A DNA stretch of 64,000 nt from CAYVRJ01 sp964453645 (GTDB taxonomy: Bacteria; Bacillota; Clostridia; Christensenellales; JAWKQI01). The position numbers were made by a program, and so were the translations under genes. The DNA lies in the NCBI GenBank assembly GCA_964453645.1, contig CAYVRJ010000001.1:290577-354576 (forward strand), read 5' to 3'. Within the stretch, counting starts at the first letter, position 1. Each line of letters begins with the position of its first letter. The notes under the pieces were generated by a model. The model was not told where the DNA came from. It was given only the letters and a program-made list of their open reading frames with translations, and made no database searches. This document shows, piece after piece, positions 1 to 8,442 of this stretch.

Positions 1-2109
1 GACGGCACGGCCTTTGGGGTTTGTTTTACATACAGCGAAGAGGACATGCCCATGTCTACCGCCGGGGGTGTGAAAAAAGCCCTGATCACCACCAGTGAAG
101 ATTTTTTGGTGCTCAGCGGAGATTGCTTAACCGACATCAATTTACAAAAACTCATTGAATTTCATAAATCCAACAGTGCAGATGTGACCATTGCTCTAAA
201 AACCTCTGTGGAACCCCACAGTTTGAGCATTTCACTGTCAAGAGAAGACAGCACCATCACAGAAATTGCGGAAAAACCCCAGGGAACCGAAGTGTTTAGC
301 GATCTGGTGAGCACCGGTATCTATGTCCTAAGCCCCAATGTGCTGCCCATGATCCCCGACAACAAACCCTCGGATTTTATCCACGACATTTTACCCAAGC
401 TCATGGGCGAGGGTTTTAAGGTATGTGGATATTTATTTGACGAGTACTGGTGCGAAGTAATCAATATTGAAAACTACTTTAAAGTGCACGAAGATATGCT
501 CAAGGGTAACGTGGCTGTGGATATGCAAAAGTCCGAGAGCAACGGCATTTACTTGGGGGACAACGTTAAAATTTCCACCAGTGCCAGGTTGCAAGGCCCC
601 GTGTACATCGGCAACAACGTGGTTGTGGAGGAGGGAGCGTTTATCAGTTCTTCCTGCATCTTCGACAACGGGTTTGTGGGCAAACACGCAAATATCAAGC
701 GAAGCATTGTGCACAGCAATGCCGTGATTCACAGCAACTGCAAGTTGACAGGGGCAGTGGTGATGAACAATGTCACGGTGGGGGCAAAGAGCGTTGCGTT
801 TGAGGGCTGTGTCATTGGATTTGGCACCCAACTGGCAGGGGAGAACAAAATTTCTCCCAAAGTTAAGATATGGCCCTGCAAACACATTCCCTTTGGCACA
901 GCGGTGAATGAAAACATCGTGTTTGGCAATATGCCCTTGCGGGAGTTTTTCTCGAACGGAGAAATTTTAATCAACCAACCCATGCTGGTGACCCCCAGGG
1001 AACTCTCCCTCTTCTTAACCGCACTGTCCCAGTATTTGGGCAACGGCAAAGTGGCCATTGGGGGAATACAAGAAATCTTTCAAGAAACCTTCACAATCGA
1101 AATGGCTGCCATTCTCTCTCATCTGGGCGTAAAGGTGTTAAACTGCAAGACCCAAACATTAGGCGTGTTTAAAAAATGTTTGAGCATGACGGGCGTGGAT
1201 ATGGCTATCTACGTGGGAAGGGATAAGATTAGACTCATGGACAGTTTGGGCAACAGGATCTCCCCCCAAGTCCAGCAAAAGATTAAAAACGAAATGGAGG
1301 TAACCGGAAGCAAGTGTTTGGAGGTGCAGCCCATTAAGGAGCTGAGCGGCATTGAGGAAGCGTATATTGCAGAACTCAACGGGATCATTAAAAATTGCAA
1401 AGCCAAAATTGCCCTGTTTCAATCGGGTACGGCATACGACCAACTGTTTTTAAGTGCCGTATCGGACACCAACGTAGACGTGTCCACCTATGTGGTTGAG
1501 TCCAGAGAGCTGGCGGAGCAGATCGTGAGAAAACAGGGGTACGACTTTGGGGTCTGTTTTGCAGACGAAACCATGGAGATCGTTACGCCCGACAACAGCT
1601 ATTCCGAAGGGCTTTTACCCTTGGCCTATTGGTATATCATCAACGTTGCAAAACCCGAGGAAATCAAAATTCCTCCCCTTCTCTATGATATTTTTAGCAG
1701 CTCTCGCTTCCACATGACCGAGTGTTCCGAAAGTGAAATACACTTTGAAAATGCCCTAAATCGTTTATTCAGCGATGGCGTGTATCTCTTGTGTCGATTA
1801 TTGGAATGTGAAAAACCTATGAGTAGTATCGTTGCCTCCATTGAGGTGCGGTATAAAAAAACAAAAATACTCAGTTGCGATACAGCCCAGATTGGCAAGG
1901 TGTTAAACCAGTTTATTTATTACAACGAAAACGCAAAGCGTTTAGATGGCATCACCTATCGGGTTTTAAACAGCACTGTTGTTTTAAAGCCGGGTATGTC
2001 TGAAATTCGTTTGTTTACCCAAAGTGCCAGTGCAGAGGTTGCCAACGAGCTGTGCGAGCAGGTATCTGCACAACTACAAAGCATTATAAAAAACGAACGT
2101 TCGTTATAG
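1..2109 (+). CDS. NDP-sugar pyrophosphorylase / phosphomannomutase-like fusion (5' partial)
   Basis: The reading frame is open from base 1, so the gene starts upstream of the window. The visible N-terminal part carries the nucleotidyltransferase hallmarks TAGGVKKA and SGDCLTDI of mannose-1-phosphate guanylyltransferase-type enzymes, which make NDP-sugars for polysaccharide synthesis. It is followed by a left-handed beta-helix of hexapeptide-like repeats (residues about 180-290, counted from the ATG at 46) and a C-terminal phosphohexomutase-like region (about 310-687). In that last region I do not see the catalytic serine loop (TASHNP type) expected of an active mutase, so it is probably structural or regulatory. 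Family assignment is good; the sugar and nucleotide specificity cannot be told from the sequence. The stop overlaps by 6 bases the end of a convergent gene. Confidence 0.8.
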   Translation, partial: DGTAFGVCFTYSEEDMPMSTAGGVKKALITTSEDFLVLSGDCLTDINLQKLIEFHKSNSADVTIALKTSVEPHSLSISLSREDSTITEIAEKPQGTEVFSDLVSTGIYVLSPNVLPMIPDNKPSDFIHDILPKLMGEGFKVCGYLFDEYWCEVINIENYFKVHEDMLKGNVAVDMQKSESNGIYLGDNVKISTSARLQGPVYIGNNVVVEEGAFISSSCIFDNGFVGKHANIKRSIVHSNAVIHSNCKLTGAVVMNNVTVGAKSVAFEGCVIGFGTQLAGENKISPKVKIWPCKHIPFGTAVNENIVFGNMPLREFFSNGEILINQPMLVTPRELSLFLTALSQYLGNGKVAIGGIQEIFQETFTIEMAAILSHLGVKVLNCKTQTLGVFKKCLSMTGVDMAIYVGRDKIRLMDSLGNRISPQVQQKIKNEMEVTGSKCLEVQPIKELSGIEEAYIAELNGIIKNCKAKIALFQSGTAYDQLFLSAVSDTNVDVSTYVVESRELAEQIVRKQGYDFGVCFADETMEIVTPDNSYSEGLLPLAYWYIINVAKPEEIKIPPLLYDIFSSSRFHMTECSESEIHFENALNRLFSDGVYLLCRLLECEKPMSSIVASIEVRYKKTKILSCDTAQIGKVLNQFIYYNENAKRLDGITYRVLNSTVVLKPGMSEIRLFTQSASAEVANELCEQVSAQLQSIIKNERSL

Positions 2110-2490
2110 TTTGAGTTTTTTCTGAATGCGTTTTTTAATGGATTGATACCCTCGGAGCAGGGCAACGGCAATGAGAAATCCCCCAAAAATGGTTTTGAGC
2201 AAATCATTTTCTGTAATAGAAGCCAGATAACTGCCCAAAAAGGAGAAAGCCACTCCGGCCAGCACTAAAAAAATACATTGTTTAATATCAATCATTTTAT
2301 TTTTTATGTGCACGATTAAAGCTACGATGGCCATAGGAATAAACGCAAACAAATTGATTGCCTGTGCACCCTGCTGGGAAAACCCCAAAAAAATTGTTAA
2401 AAATGGGATGAGTACCACTCCGCCGCCAATGCCCATACCCCCGATGGTGCCAAAGATGAGTCCCGCTAAGATTAAAACAAAAATATCCAT
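2104..2490 (-). CDS. TauE/SafE family permease, half-size subunit 2
   Basis: A 128-residue, very hydrophobic protein with about four membrane segments. It has the glycine-rich TauE/SafE signature near its N-terminus (GTIGGMGIGGGVVLIPF). Members of this family export or import sulfite, sulfonates and other small anions across the plasma membrane. Full-length members are about 240-270 residues with two homologous halves; this gene encodes one half. Its ATG overlaps the stop of the other half gene (TAATG at 2488-2492), so the two are translationally coupled and probably form a heterodimer. Substrate unknown. Confidence 0.75.
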   Translation of the reverse strand: MDIFVLILAGLIFGTIGGMGIGGGVVLIPFLTIFLGFSQQGAQAINLFAFIPMAIVALIVHIKNKMIDIKQCIFLVLAGVAFSFLGSYLASITENDLLKTIFGGFLIAVALLRGYQSIKKRIQKKLKL

Positions 2491-2867
2491 TACAAAATTA
2501 ACCGCAGTCCTGAAATTAAAATAATAATGGTAAACAAGTCATTTAATAATTTTGTTGGTACTTTTTTTAATAAAAATCCTCCGATTATCCCGCCAATTGT
2601 GGCTCCAATGCCCACATACAGTCCGCTGGTAATATCTAAAAACCCTAATGAATGATACATAAATGCCGATACTATAGTTATGGGAAGAATACAAAAAACA
2701 GAAGTGGCATGTGCTTTTTTAGGTTCAACGCCAAGCCTTGTCAACCCGTCCACAACCACAATGCCTCCGCCGGAACCCAACAGCCCGTTGACGATGCCGG
2801 CAACTATTCCGATTAAAATTTTTAAAAATTTTTTCAAATGATTGCTCCATTTTTGATTAGTGTGCAC
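2490..2867 (-). CDS. TauE/SafE family permease, half-size subunit 1
   Basis: A 125-residue membrane protein with the N-terminal half signature of TauE/SafE permeases (GIVNGLLGSGGGIVVVDGL) after a short basic leader. About four membrane segments are visible. It is the first gene of a two-gene minus-strand operon and overlaps the second half gene by one base. Together the pair has the length of one normal TauE/SafE transporter. The family role is anion (often sulfite or organosulfonate) transport; nothing nearby shows the actual substrate. Confidence 0.75.
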   Translation of the reverse strand: MHTNQKWSNHLKKFLKILIGIVAGIVNGLLGSGGGIVVVDGLTRLGVEPKKAHATSVFCILPITIVSAFMYHSLGFLDITSGLYVGIGATIGGIIGGFLLKKVPTKLLNDLFTIIILISGLRLIL

Positions 2868-2924
2868 AAATGTCGAAAAAAGTATGAATTCAATAAATTC
2901 CCATCAAAAATTACACACATTTTG

Positions 2925-2954
2925 TTGACGAACAGTCTGCAATTGTGTTAAAAT
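2925..2954 (+). promoter_or_regulatory. sigma-A-type promoter of the flagellar cluster
   Basis: TTGACG at 2925-2930, an 18-base spacer and TAAAAT at 2949-2954 preceded by TG (extended -10). It is the only good promoter I see between the permease genes and the first flagellar-cluster gene at 3027. The close packing of the following genes suggests one long transcript. Confidence 0.6.
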
Positions 2955-3026
2955 GAAATCAATATTTAAATTGTACAAGTCTGCAATAAATTTGCAGCTT
3001 AACGAAAGGGTAGGTTTTTTATTTAA

Positions 3027-3707
3027 ATGACGAGTAGCGTAGCCAATGCAAATGCCCGAATCAGCCAGGTTCGCCAGCAAATGAATAGTCTATCGCCAAA
3101 GCGGCAAGGGGGTTCGTTTTCTCAGAAGTTGGAAAACGAAATGTACGCAAGTACCTCCGTTGCAAAACGTACTCCCGAGGAAACCAAATTAACCAAAGGT
3201 GAGGTATTCACGAATCCGCCGGTGATGTTCCAAAAAGCATCTGCCGTTACCTCAGTTGCGGATACCACCGGTGTTTTAAAAAATGCAGATAAATATGCAG
3301 ATATCATAGAGAGTGCAGCAAAGGAGTTTAATGTAAACCCTTCGCTGATCAGAGGTATTATTCAAACAGAATCCAGCTTTAATCCAAAAGCAGTGTCCAG
3401 AGTGGGTGCCCAGGGGCTCATGCAGTTGATGCCCGGTACGGCAAAGGAATTGGGCGTGACCGATCCCTTTGATCCGGAGCAGAACATACGGGGCGGCACC
3501 AAATACATATCACAATTGTTAAAAAGATTCGACGGCGATGTAAAACTTGCAGTTGCATCATATAATACAGGACCGGGAAGAATTTCGAAATTGGGAATTA
3601 CCCCAAACACCTCAAATCCTCAGGATTATTTAAAAATTTCGTCGGGTGTACAAGGGTATGTGAATAAAGTACTGAAGTTTACAAATGTGTTCTTAGGGAA
3701 CTCATAA
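3027..3707 (+). CDS. SLT-type lytic transglycosylase, flagellar cluster
   Basis: 226 residues. The C-terminal half (about 95-220) is a goose-lysozyme-like SLT domain with catalytic Glu115 in the motif IIQTESSFNP, then AQGLMQLMPGTA and the YNTGPGR motif. These enzymes cleave the peptidoglycan glycan strand and leave a 1,6-anhydro end. The N-terminal ~90 residues are low complexity with no clear signal peptide. As first gene before flgB it probably opens the wall for the flagellar rod, the job done elsewhere by the muramidase part of FlgJ (inference). The start is ATG with GAAAGGG about 17 bases upstream, which is far, so the true start could differ slightly. Confidence 0.85.
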   Translation: MTSSVANANARISQVRQQMNSLSPKRQGGSFSQKLENEMYASTSVAKRTPEETKLTKGEVFTNPPVMFQKASAVTSVADTTGVLKNADKYADIIESAAKEFNVNPSLIRGIIQTESSFNPKAVSRVGAQGLMQLMPGTAKELGVTDPFDPEQNIRGGTKYISQLLKRFDGDVKLAVASYNTGPGRISKLGITPNTSNPQDYLKISSGVQGYVNKVLKFTNVFLGNS

Positions 3708-3726
3708 ACAAAAGGGGGGACTTATC

Positions 3727-4125
3727 GTGTTTGGTACATTAAACTTAATTCAAAAGGGCTTGGATGCGTCTTGGATGAGAGGGGAAGTCATCAACAACAA
3801 CATTGCAAACGTTGATACACCCAACTTCAAGCGTTCTGCTGTGGCATTTGAAGAACACTTCAAAGCAGCTATGGCGGGGGGAGACGACGGATTCCATGCA
3901 AAGATAACCAGAGAAAAACACATGGATTTTGGCTCCGGAAGAAGAGGCTCCATCGATGCCGAAGTGGTGCAAGACAACACCACCACCATGCGTATGGACG
4001 GCAACAACGTTGATATAGACAAAGAGATGACCGATCTGGCCCGCAACACCATCTACTACCAAACCTTGTCCCGCAAGGCATCGGGAGAGATCAACCAGTT
4101 GCGCACAGCCATCAAAGGTCAGTAA
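3727..4125 (+). CDS. flgB: flagellar basal body rod protein FlgB
   Basis: 132 residues, the normal FlgB length. It starts with GTG after the ribosome binding site AAAGGGGGGA. The N-terminus has the rod-protein signature (VINNNIANVDTPNFKRS) and the C-terminus ends in the amphipathic heptad segment typical of axial proteins. FlgB forms the proximal rod next to FliE and the export gate. It is followed at 24 bases by flgC, as in most Bacillota. Confidence 0.95.
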   Translation: MFGTLNLIQKGLDASWMRGEVINNNIANVDTPNFKRSAVAFEEHFKAAMAGGDDGFHAKITREKHMDFGSGRRGSIDAEVVQDNTTTMRMDGNNVDIDKEMTDLARNTIYYQTLSRKASGEINQLRTAIKGQ

Positions 4126-4149
4126 AATAGTTTTTGGAGGGTTTTAATA

Positions 4150-4611
4150 ATGTCATTTTTGAAATCGTTTGATATTTCTTCCTCGGCATTGACAGCGCAG
4201 CGGCTGAGAATGGATGTGGTTGCAGAAAATATTGCAAACATCAACACCACCCGCACTGCCAACGGCGATCCCTATCGCCGCAGATACGTGCTCTTCCAAG
4301 AGCGGGAGGGTTCCTTTTCGGATTTTTATAAAAGTGCCATGAATGCTGATAAAGCTGACAATGGTGTCACAACTTCGCCGGGCAGAGGTGTTCGGGTTAC
4401 GGCTGTTATGGAGGAGGATTCTCCCTTTAAGATCGAGTACAACCCAGGCCACCCGGATGCGGACGAACAGGGTTATGTGCGCTTGCCCAACGTGGATCTC
4501 GCCCGCGAGATGATCGACATGATGAGTGCAACCCGTTCCTACGAGGCAAACATCACGGCTGTGAACGCATTTAAGAACATGGCTACCCAGGCACTGCAAA
4601 TAGGCAAATAA
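4150..4611 (+). CDS. flgC: flagellar basal body rod protein FlgC
   Basis: 153 residues. The rod signature VVAENIANINTTRT lies near the N-terminus, and the conserved C-terminal axial segment (MIDMMSATRSYEANITAVNA) identifies FlgC. It is a proximal rod subunit secreted through the flagellar export apparatus. It is preceded by TTTTGGAGGG and lies between flgB and fliE in the usual order. Confidence 0.95.
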   Translation: MSFLKSFDISSSALTAQRLRMDVVAENIANINTTRTANGDPYRRRYVLFQEREGSFSDFYKSAMNADKADNGVTTSPGRGVRVTAVMEEDSPFKIEYNPGHPDADEQGYVRLPNVDLAREMIDMMSATRSYEANITAVNAFKNMATQALQIGK

Positions 4612-4633
4612 TCTTTTTTCGAGGTATATATAG

Positions 4634-4939
4634 ATGATGCAAACAGTTTCTTCACTCAAACCACTGTCTCCCATTATGGGGCCACAGGCCACACAAGATG
4701 TTACATCCAAGAAAAACGGCATGGGTTTTTCTGATTTCTTGAATAATGCAATTCAAAATGCAGAAAATACCGCAGAGGTGTCCCGAGAGATGACCAATGC
4801 ACTCCTGTCCGGTGAGACAGACGACCTTCACTCCGTGACTATCGCCGGTGAGAAGGCAGACTTGGCTCTCAACCTCGTGATTCAGGTGCGCAACAAAGTT
4901 GTGGACGCATACAACGAGATTATGAGAATGCAGGTCTAG
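4634..4939 (+). CDS. fliE: flagellar hook-basal body complex protein FliE
   Basis: 101 residues. The C-terminal part (ADLALNLVIQVRNKVVDAYN and then EIMRMQV) is the diagnostic FliE motif. FliE joins the MS ring and export gate to the rod. In most Bacillota fliF follows directly; here the next gene is fliO, so the MS-ring, switch, ATPase and hook genes are not in this cluster. Confidence 0.95.
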   Translation: MMQTVSSLKPLSPIMGPQATQDVTSKKNGMGFSDFLNNAIQNAENTAEVSREMTNALLSGETDDLHSVTIAGEKADLALNLVIQVRNKVVDAYNEIMRMQV

Positions 4940-4967
4940 GCCTTGGGTTTACACAAAGGAGAAAAGA

Positions 4968-5444
4968 ATGGCACAGCCAATTGGCACAACTGAAGTCTTA
5001 ACAGCACTGTTTTCCCTAGCTTTGGTGCTTGTGGCTGTGTACTACACAACAAAATATGTTGCACGAAAAGCTTCGGGAAATACAGCTTTTGCTAGAAAAA
5101 AGGGCAGTCGGGGTTCCGGAGCTTTTTTTAGGAAAAATATTCATCGACAAATTTCGGTATTAGACCGGGTGAATATAACCAAGGAAAAAGCCCTGTTGGT
5201 GATTGCCTATCAGGACAAGCAGTATTTGTTGGGTGTGGGCGAACGGGAGATCAGTGTTTTGGAAAAAGGGGCGTATACGCCACCCCCCGAGCCAGAAGAG
5301 CCCGAGAATACCAACCATCCAAGTTACCCCGATAATTTTATTACAAGATGGATCTTTAAACAAAACGTCAAAAAAGACAACATCCCAAAAAACTTTGACG
5401 ATGTTTTGAAAGACACGCAGGAAAAAGACGGAGGCGATCCTTGA
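4968..5444 (+). CDS. fliO: flagellar biosynthetic protein FliO (FliZ-type)
   Basis: 158 residues with one N-terminal membrane segment (about residues 9-30) followed by a basic cytoplasmic domain containing the FliO core (ISVLDRVNITKEKALLVIAY). FliO is the membrane chaperone that helps assemble the FliP ring of the export gate. Its stop overlaps the TTG start of fliP (TTGA at 5441-5444), which supports both calls and coupling. Confidence 0.85.
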   Translation: MAQPIGTTEVLTALFSLALVLVAVYYTTKYVARKASGNTAFARKKGSRGSGAFFRKNIHRQISVLDRVNITKEKALLVIAYQDKQYLLGVGEREISVLEKGAYTPPPEPEEPENTNHPSYPDNFITRWIFKQNVKKDNIPKNFDDVLKDTQEKDGGDP

Positions 5445-6253
5445 AGAAGTGGATAAGACTAGGTAAAATCTTAATACTTACAATTTTCGTTTCCGGTGTG
5501 ATCATTTTAACAACCAGTTGTGCGCAACTGGATCCCACAGGGATGGATGATGCCACCACAGCCCAAGCACCCGGCATACTGGATCAGTTGGCGGGTATGT
5601 TGAGTTCCCGCTCATCCAGCTTGCAAATTGTGGCACTCTTGACCATTATCACCTTAGCACCATCCATATTAATTTTATTTACCGGGTTTACTCGAATTGT
5701 CATCGTATTGTCATTTACAAAAAACGCAATGGGTATGCAGCAAATGCCTCCCAGCCAAGTTTTGGTGGGACTTGCTCTGATACTCACATTTTTTGTAATG
5801 GGCCCCGTGTTCGATCAAATGCGAACCGAAGCCTACGACCCATACATCACTGGAGAGATCACCCAAGAAGAGGCAATCTCAAAGGCATCGGTTCCCCTTC
5901 GGCGATTTATGCTGCGGCAAATCTTCCCCAGCGATTTATCCACCTTTGTCGCCTATTCCGGGTTAGAGCCGGTGGTCATCCAAGAAAATACGGTGCCCAC
6001 CGAGGAAGTGCTGCCCACCAGGGTGTTGCTACCCGCATTTGTAACCAGCGAAATTAAACGGGGATTTCTCATTGGATTTTTCATCTACATCCCCTTTATT
6101 GTGGTGGACATGATCGTGGCATCCACGCTGATGTCCATGGGTATGATGATGCTTCCCCCCATAGTTATTTCTCTGCCCTTTAAGGTCTTGTTGTTTGTCA
6201 TGGTGGACGGGTGGATGCTCACCGTCCAGAGCCTGATGAACAGTTTTACATAG
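5441..6253 (+). CDS. fliP: flagellar export gate protein FliP
   Basis: 270 residues. It starts with TTG overlapping the fliO stop, with GGAGG 8 bases upstream. An N-terminal signal-like segment is followed by the FliP core: TRIVIVLSFTKNAMG, MQQMPPSQVLVGLAL and the C-terminal membrane helices (FLIGFFIYIPFIVVDMIVAS). FliP forms the pentameric core of the type III export channel with FliQ and FliR. A Cys follows the signal segment (LTTSC), which only weakly resembles a lipobox. Confidence 0.95.
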   Translation: MKKWIRLGKILILTIFVSGVIILTTSCAQLDPTGMDDATTAQAPGILDQLAGMLSSRSSSLQIVALLTIITLAPSILILFTGFTRIVIVLSFTKNAMGMQQMPPSQVLVGLALILTFFVMGPVFDQMRTEAYDPYITGEITQEEAISKASVPLRRFMLRQIFPSDLSTFVAYSGLEPVVIQENTVPTEEVLPTRVLLPAFVTSEIKRGFLIGFFIYIPFIVVDMIVASTLMSMGMMMLPPIVISLPFKVLLFVMVDGWMLTVQSLMNSFT

Positions 6254-6287
6254 CTTTTTTATAAATGTGTTATAATATTTTTAGGAG

Positions 6288-6566
6288 GTGAGTTACATAG
6301 ATCAAGCAGAAGTTATCCGCATCATGCAGGATGCCATCAGCACCATTGTTATTGCTGCCCTGCCCATGATGGCCGTTGCGTTGATTATTGGTATCATTAT
6401 ATCTATATTTCAGGCGGCAACGCAGATTAACGAACAAACCTTGGCGTTTGTTCCCAAAATAATCGGCATTTTTTTGACGCTCTTGTTGTTTGCGGGGTTT
6501 ATCTTCTCTACGGTGCAAGGATTTACGGAACGTCTGTTTGGTTATATTAACTCAATGATCACGTAA
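6288..6566 (+). CDS. fliQ: flagellar export gate protein FliQ
   Basis: About 90 residues with two membrane helices and the FliQ signature SIFQAATQINEQTLAFVPK. The start is unclear. The GTG at 6288 lies inside the perfect Shine-Dalgarno sequence AGGAGGTGA (6283-6291), which leaves no spacing. The in-frame codon at the right distance, 8 bases downstream, is ATA at 6297. The first in-frame ATG (6324) would remove 12 residues of a segment that aligns with other FliQ proteins. I give the longest frame; initiation at ATA (270 nt) is my preferred reading. Confidence 0.9.
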   Translation: MSYIDQAEVIRIMQDAISTIVIAALPMMAVALIIGIIISIFQAATQINEQTLAFVPKIIGIFLTLLLFAGFIFSTVQGFTERLFGYINSMIT

Positions 6567-6571
6567 GCGCT

Positions 6572-7345
6572 ATGGTGACAGTTGCACTGGATTATTACTT
6601 CCTGCTGTTTTTGCGAGCCTCTGGTTTAATTTTTTCCTCCCCCATCTTTGGGAGAAAGAACATACCAAGTTTGGCAAAAATAGGATTTGCAGGGGCATTG
6701 GCATATTTATTTTTTTCAGATGTGGTCACAGTGACTCCCATCGTCTACGACAGCACCCTCACCTTTGTGCTCTTGTGTTTGACGGAGCTCATGTTCGGCA
6801 TCATTTTTGGATTTGTGACCAACCTGTTTTTAACACTGGTGTTCACAGCCGGACAGTTAATCGATATGCAGACTGGCTTTGGTATGGTAAACGTATTCGA
6901 CGTGCAGTCAAACATCAGCATACCCATAACAGGAAATATTTTAAACATCACGCTGTTGGTGGTTTTTTTCCTGACAAACGGACATATGAAGCTGATACGG
7001 ATTTTATATGTGACAGTTTTAAAACTGCCCGTGGGCACCGTGAACGTGATGCCCGAAATTGCAGTGGTGGCAACACAACTGTTCTCCATGTCCTTTATGC
7101 TCTCGTTAAACGTGGCCATCCCCATCATTTTTGCGGGGCTGCTCACCGAGGCAACTCTGGGCATTATTGTAAAATCTATGCCCCAGCTCAACGTGTTTTC
7201 GGTAGGTATGCCGTTAAAAGTGTTGATGGGTATCACCATTTTTTCGTTGATTATTCCCGTATTTGTGGAATTTTCAAACACAATCTTTGACAATATGTTT
7301 GCGGGCATGGAACAAATGTTTGCAACCTTTCTGCCAGTGCGATGA
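6572..7345 (+). CDS. fliR: flagellar export gate protein FliR
   Basis: 257 residues with about six membrane helices. Conserved FliR elements include the N-terminal FLRASGLIFSSPIFGRKNIP and AGQLIDMQTGFGMVNVFDVQ. FliR is the single-copy subunit of the FliPQR core and helps nucleate it. Its ATG follows fliQ after 5 bases, and its stop overlaps the flhB start (ATGA at 7342-7345). Confidence 0.95.
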   Translation: MVTVALDYYFLLFLRASGLIFSSPIFGRKNIPSLAKIGFAGALAYLFFSDVVTVTPIVYDSTLTFVLLCLTELMFGIIFGFVTNLFLTLVFTAGQLIDMQTGFGMVNVFDVQSNISIPITGNILNITLLVVFFLTNGHMKLIRILYVTVLKLPVGTVNVMPEIAVVATQLFSMSFMLSLNVAIPIIFAGLLTEATLGIIVKSMPQLNVFSVGMPLKVLMGITIFSLIIPVFVEFSNTIFDNMFAGMEQMFATFLPVR

Positions 7346-8400
7346 ATCAGTCGGGTGAGCGCACAGAAAAGGCCACCCCGAAAAAGCGCAAAGATGCGCG
7401 GGCAAAGGGGCAGGTTCGAAAGAGTACCGAAGTAAACACAGCGGTTACGCTGATCATCATGTTTTCTGCGCTAAAAGTCTTTGGCCAAGGGCTGGTTGAC
7501 GGTTTGGCGGATCTCATGACAAAGTTTTTATCGGGCACAGCAACCTATGTGAAAGATATTTCCTATCCGGATATCACAAACTCCATGGCGCAGGCGCTGG
7601 TCCAGTTTGCAACCATCGCAGCACCCATGCTGATTGTGGCCATGCTTGCGGGAATATTTATCAACGTGGTGCAGGTGAAATTTTTATTCTCCACCAAGGC
7701 ACTCAAGCCAAGCTTTGGCAAGTTAAACCCTCTCAAGGGTATCAAACGAATGTTTTCCATGAAAACATTGATCGAACTAATCAAATCAGTTCTGAAACTA
7801 ATTGTCATCGCCGTACTCGCATACGGCCAGATAACCATGTATCAGATTGATTATATAAAGAGTATGCGCACAACAGTGGGCGCTTCGGCAGTGTATATTG
7901 TGTCTGCCATCATCGACACGGCCCTTTTGATCGGCGTTGCACTGCTCATCTTATCGGGTTTCGACTACCTCTACCAGTGGTGGCGGTATGAAAAAGACCT
8001 AAAGATGACCAAACACGAAGTGAAGATGGAGCACAAGCAGATGGAGGGCGATCCCCAGATTAAGGGGAAGATCAAGCAAAAGCAGCTTCAAATGGCTGCC
8101 ATGCGTATGATGCAGGACGTGCCCGATGCGGATGTTGTCATCACCAACCCAACCCACTACGCCGTGGCCCTCAAGTATGATTCCGAAAAAGGTGCAGCCC
8201 CTGTGGTGCTGGCCAAGGGCGTGGATTACGTGGCACAGCGCATTAAAGAAATCGCCAGAGAAGCGGGGGTAGAGATGTATGAGGACAGGGCGTTGGCTCA
8301 GTCGTTGTACAAGCTGTGCGAGCCGGGGAGGGAAATCCCCTTCGAACTCTACCAAGCCGTTGCGGAGATTTTGGCACATATTTACAAAATGAGAAAATAA
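7342..8400 (+). CDS. flhB: flagellar export switch protein FlhB
   Basis: 352 residues. It has the typical N-terminus (GERTEKATPKKRKDARAKGQ), four membrane helices and a cytoplasmic domain with the autocleavage site N269-P270-T271-H272. Cleavage between Asn and Pro is the known step that changes export from rod/hook to filament subunits. It overlaps fliR by four bases. All diagnostic residues are present, so the protein should be functional. Confidence 0.95.
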   Translation: MNQSGERTEKATPKKRKDARAKGQVRKSTEVNTAVTLIIMFSALKVFGQGLVDGLADLMTKFLSGTATYVKDISYPDITNSMAQALVQFATIAAPMLIVAMLAGIFINVVQVKFLFSTKALKPSFGKLNPLKGIKRMFSMKTLIELIKSVLKLIVIAVLAYGQITMYQIDYIKSMRTTVGASAVYIVSAIIDTALLIGVALLILSGFDYLYQWWRYEKDLKMTKHEVKMEHKQMEGDPQIKGKIKQKQLQMAAMRMMQDVPDADVVITNPTHYAVALKYDSEKGAAPVVLAKGVDYVAQRIKEIAREAGVEMYEDRALAQSLYKLCEPGREIPFELYQAVAEILAHIYKMRK

Positions 8401-8442
8401 CGCCGGAAGTCGGAAAAACTTGCGGCCTACAGGAGAGCATTC

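Noticed and set aside
433..885. Open frame of 150 codons on the minus strand inside the pyrophosphorylase gene
   Set aside because: Antisense shadow of a well-supported gene; no ribosome binding site and no recognisable protein features. Similar long antisense frames inside fliR, flhB, flgC and fapA were dropped for the same reason.
5441..5550. FliP as a lipoprotein (LTTSC after the signal segment)
   Set aside because: FliP is normally cleaved by signal peptidase I, and the motif is a poor lipobox.
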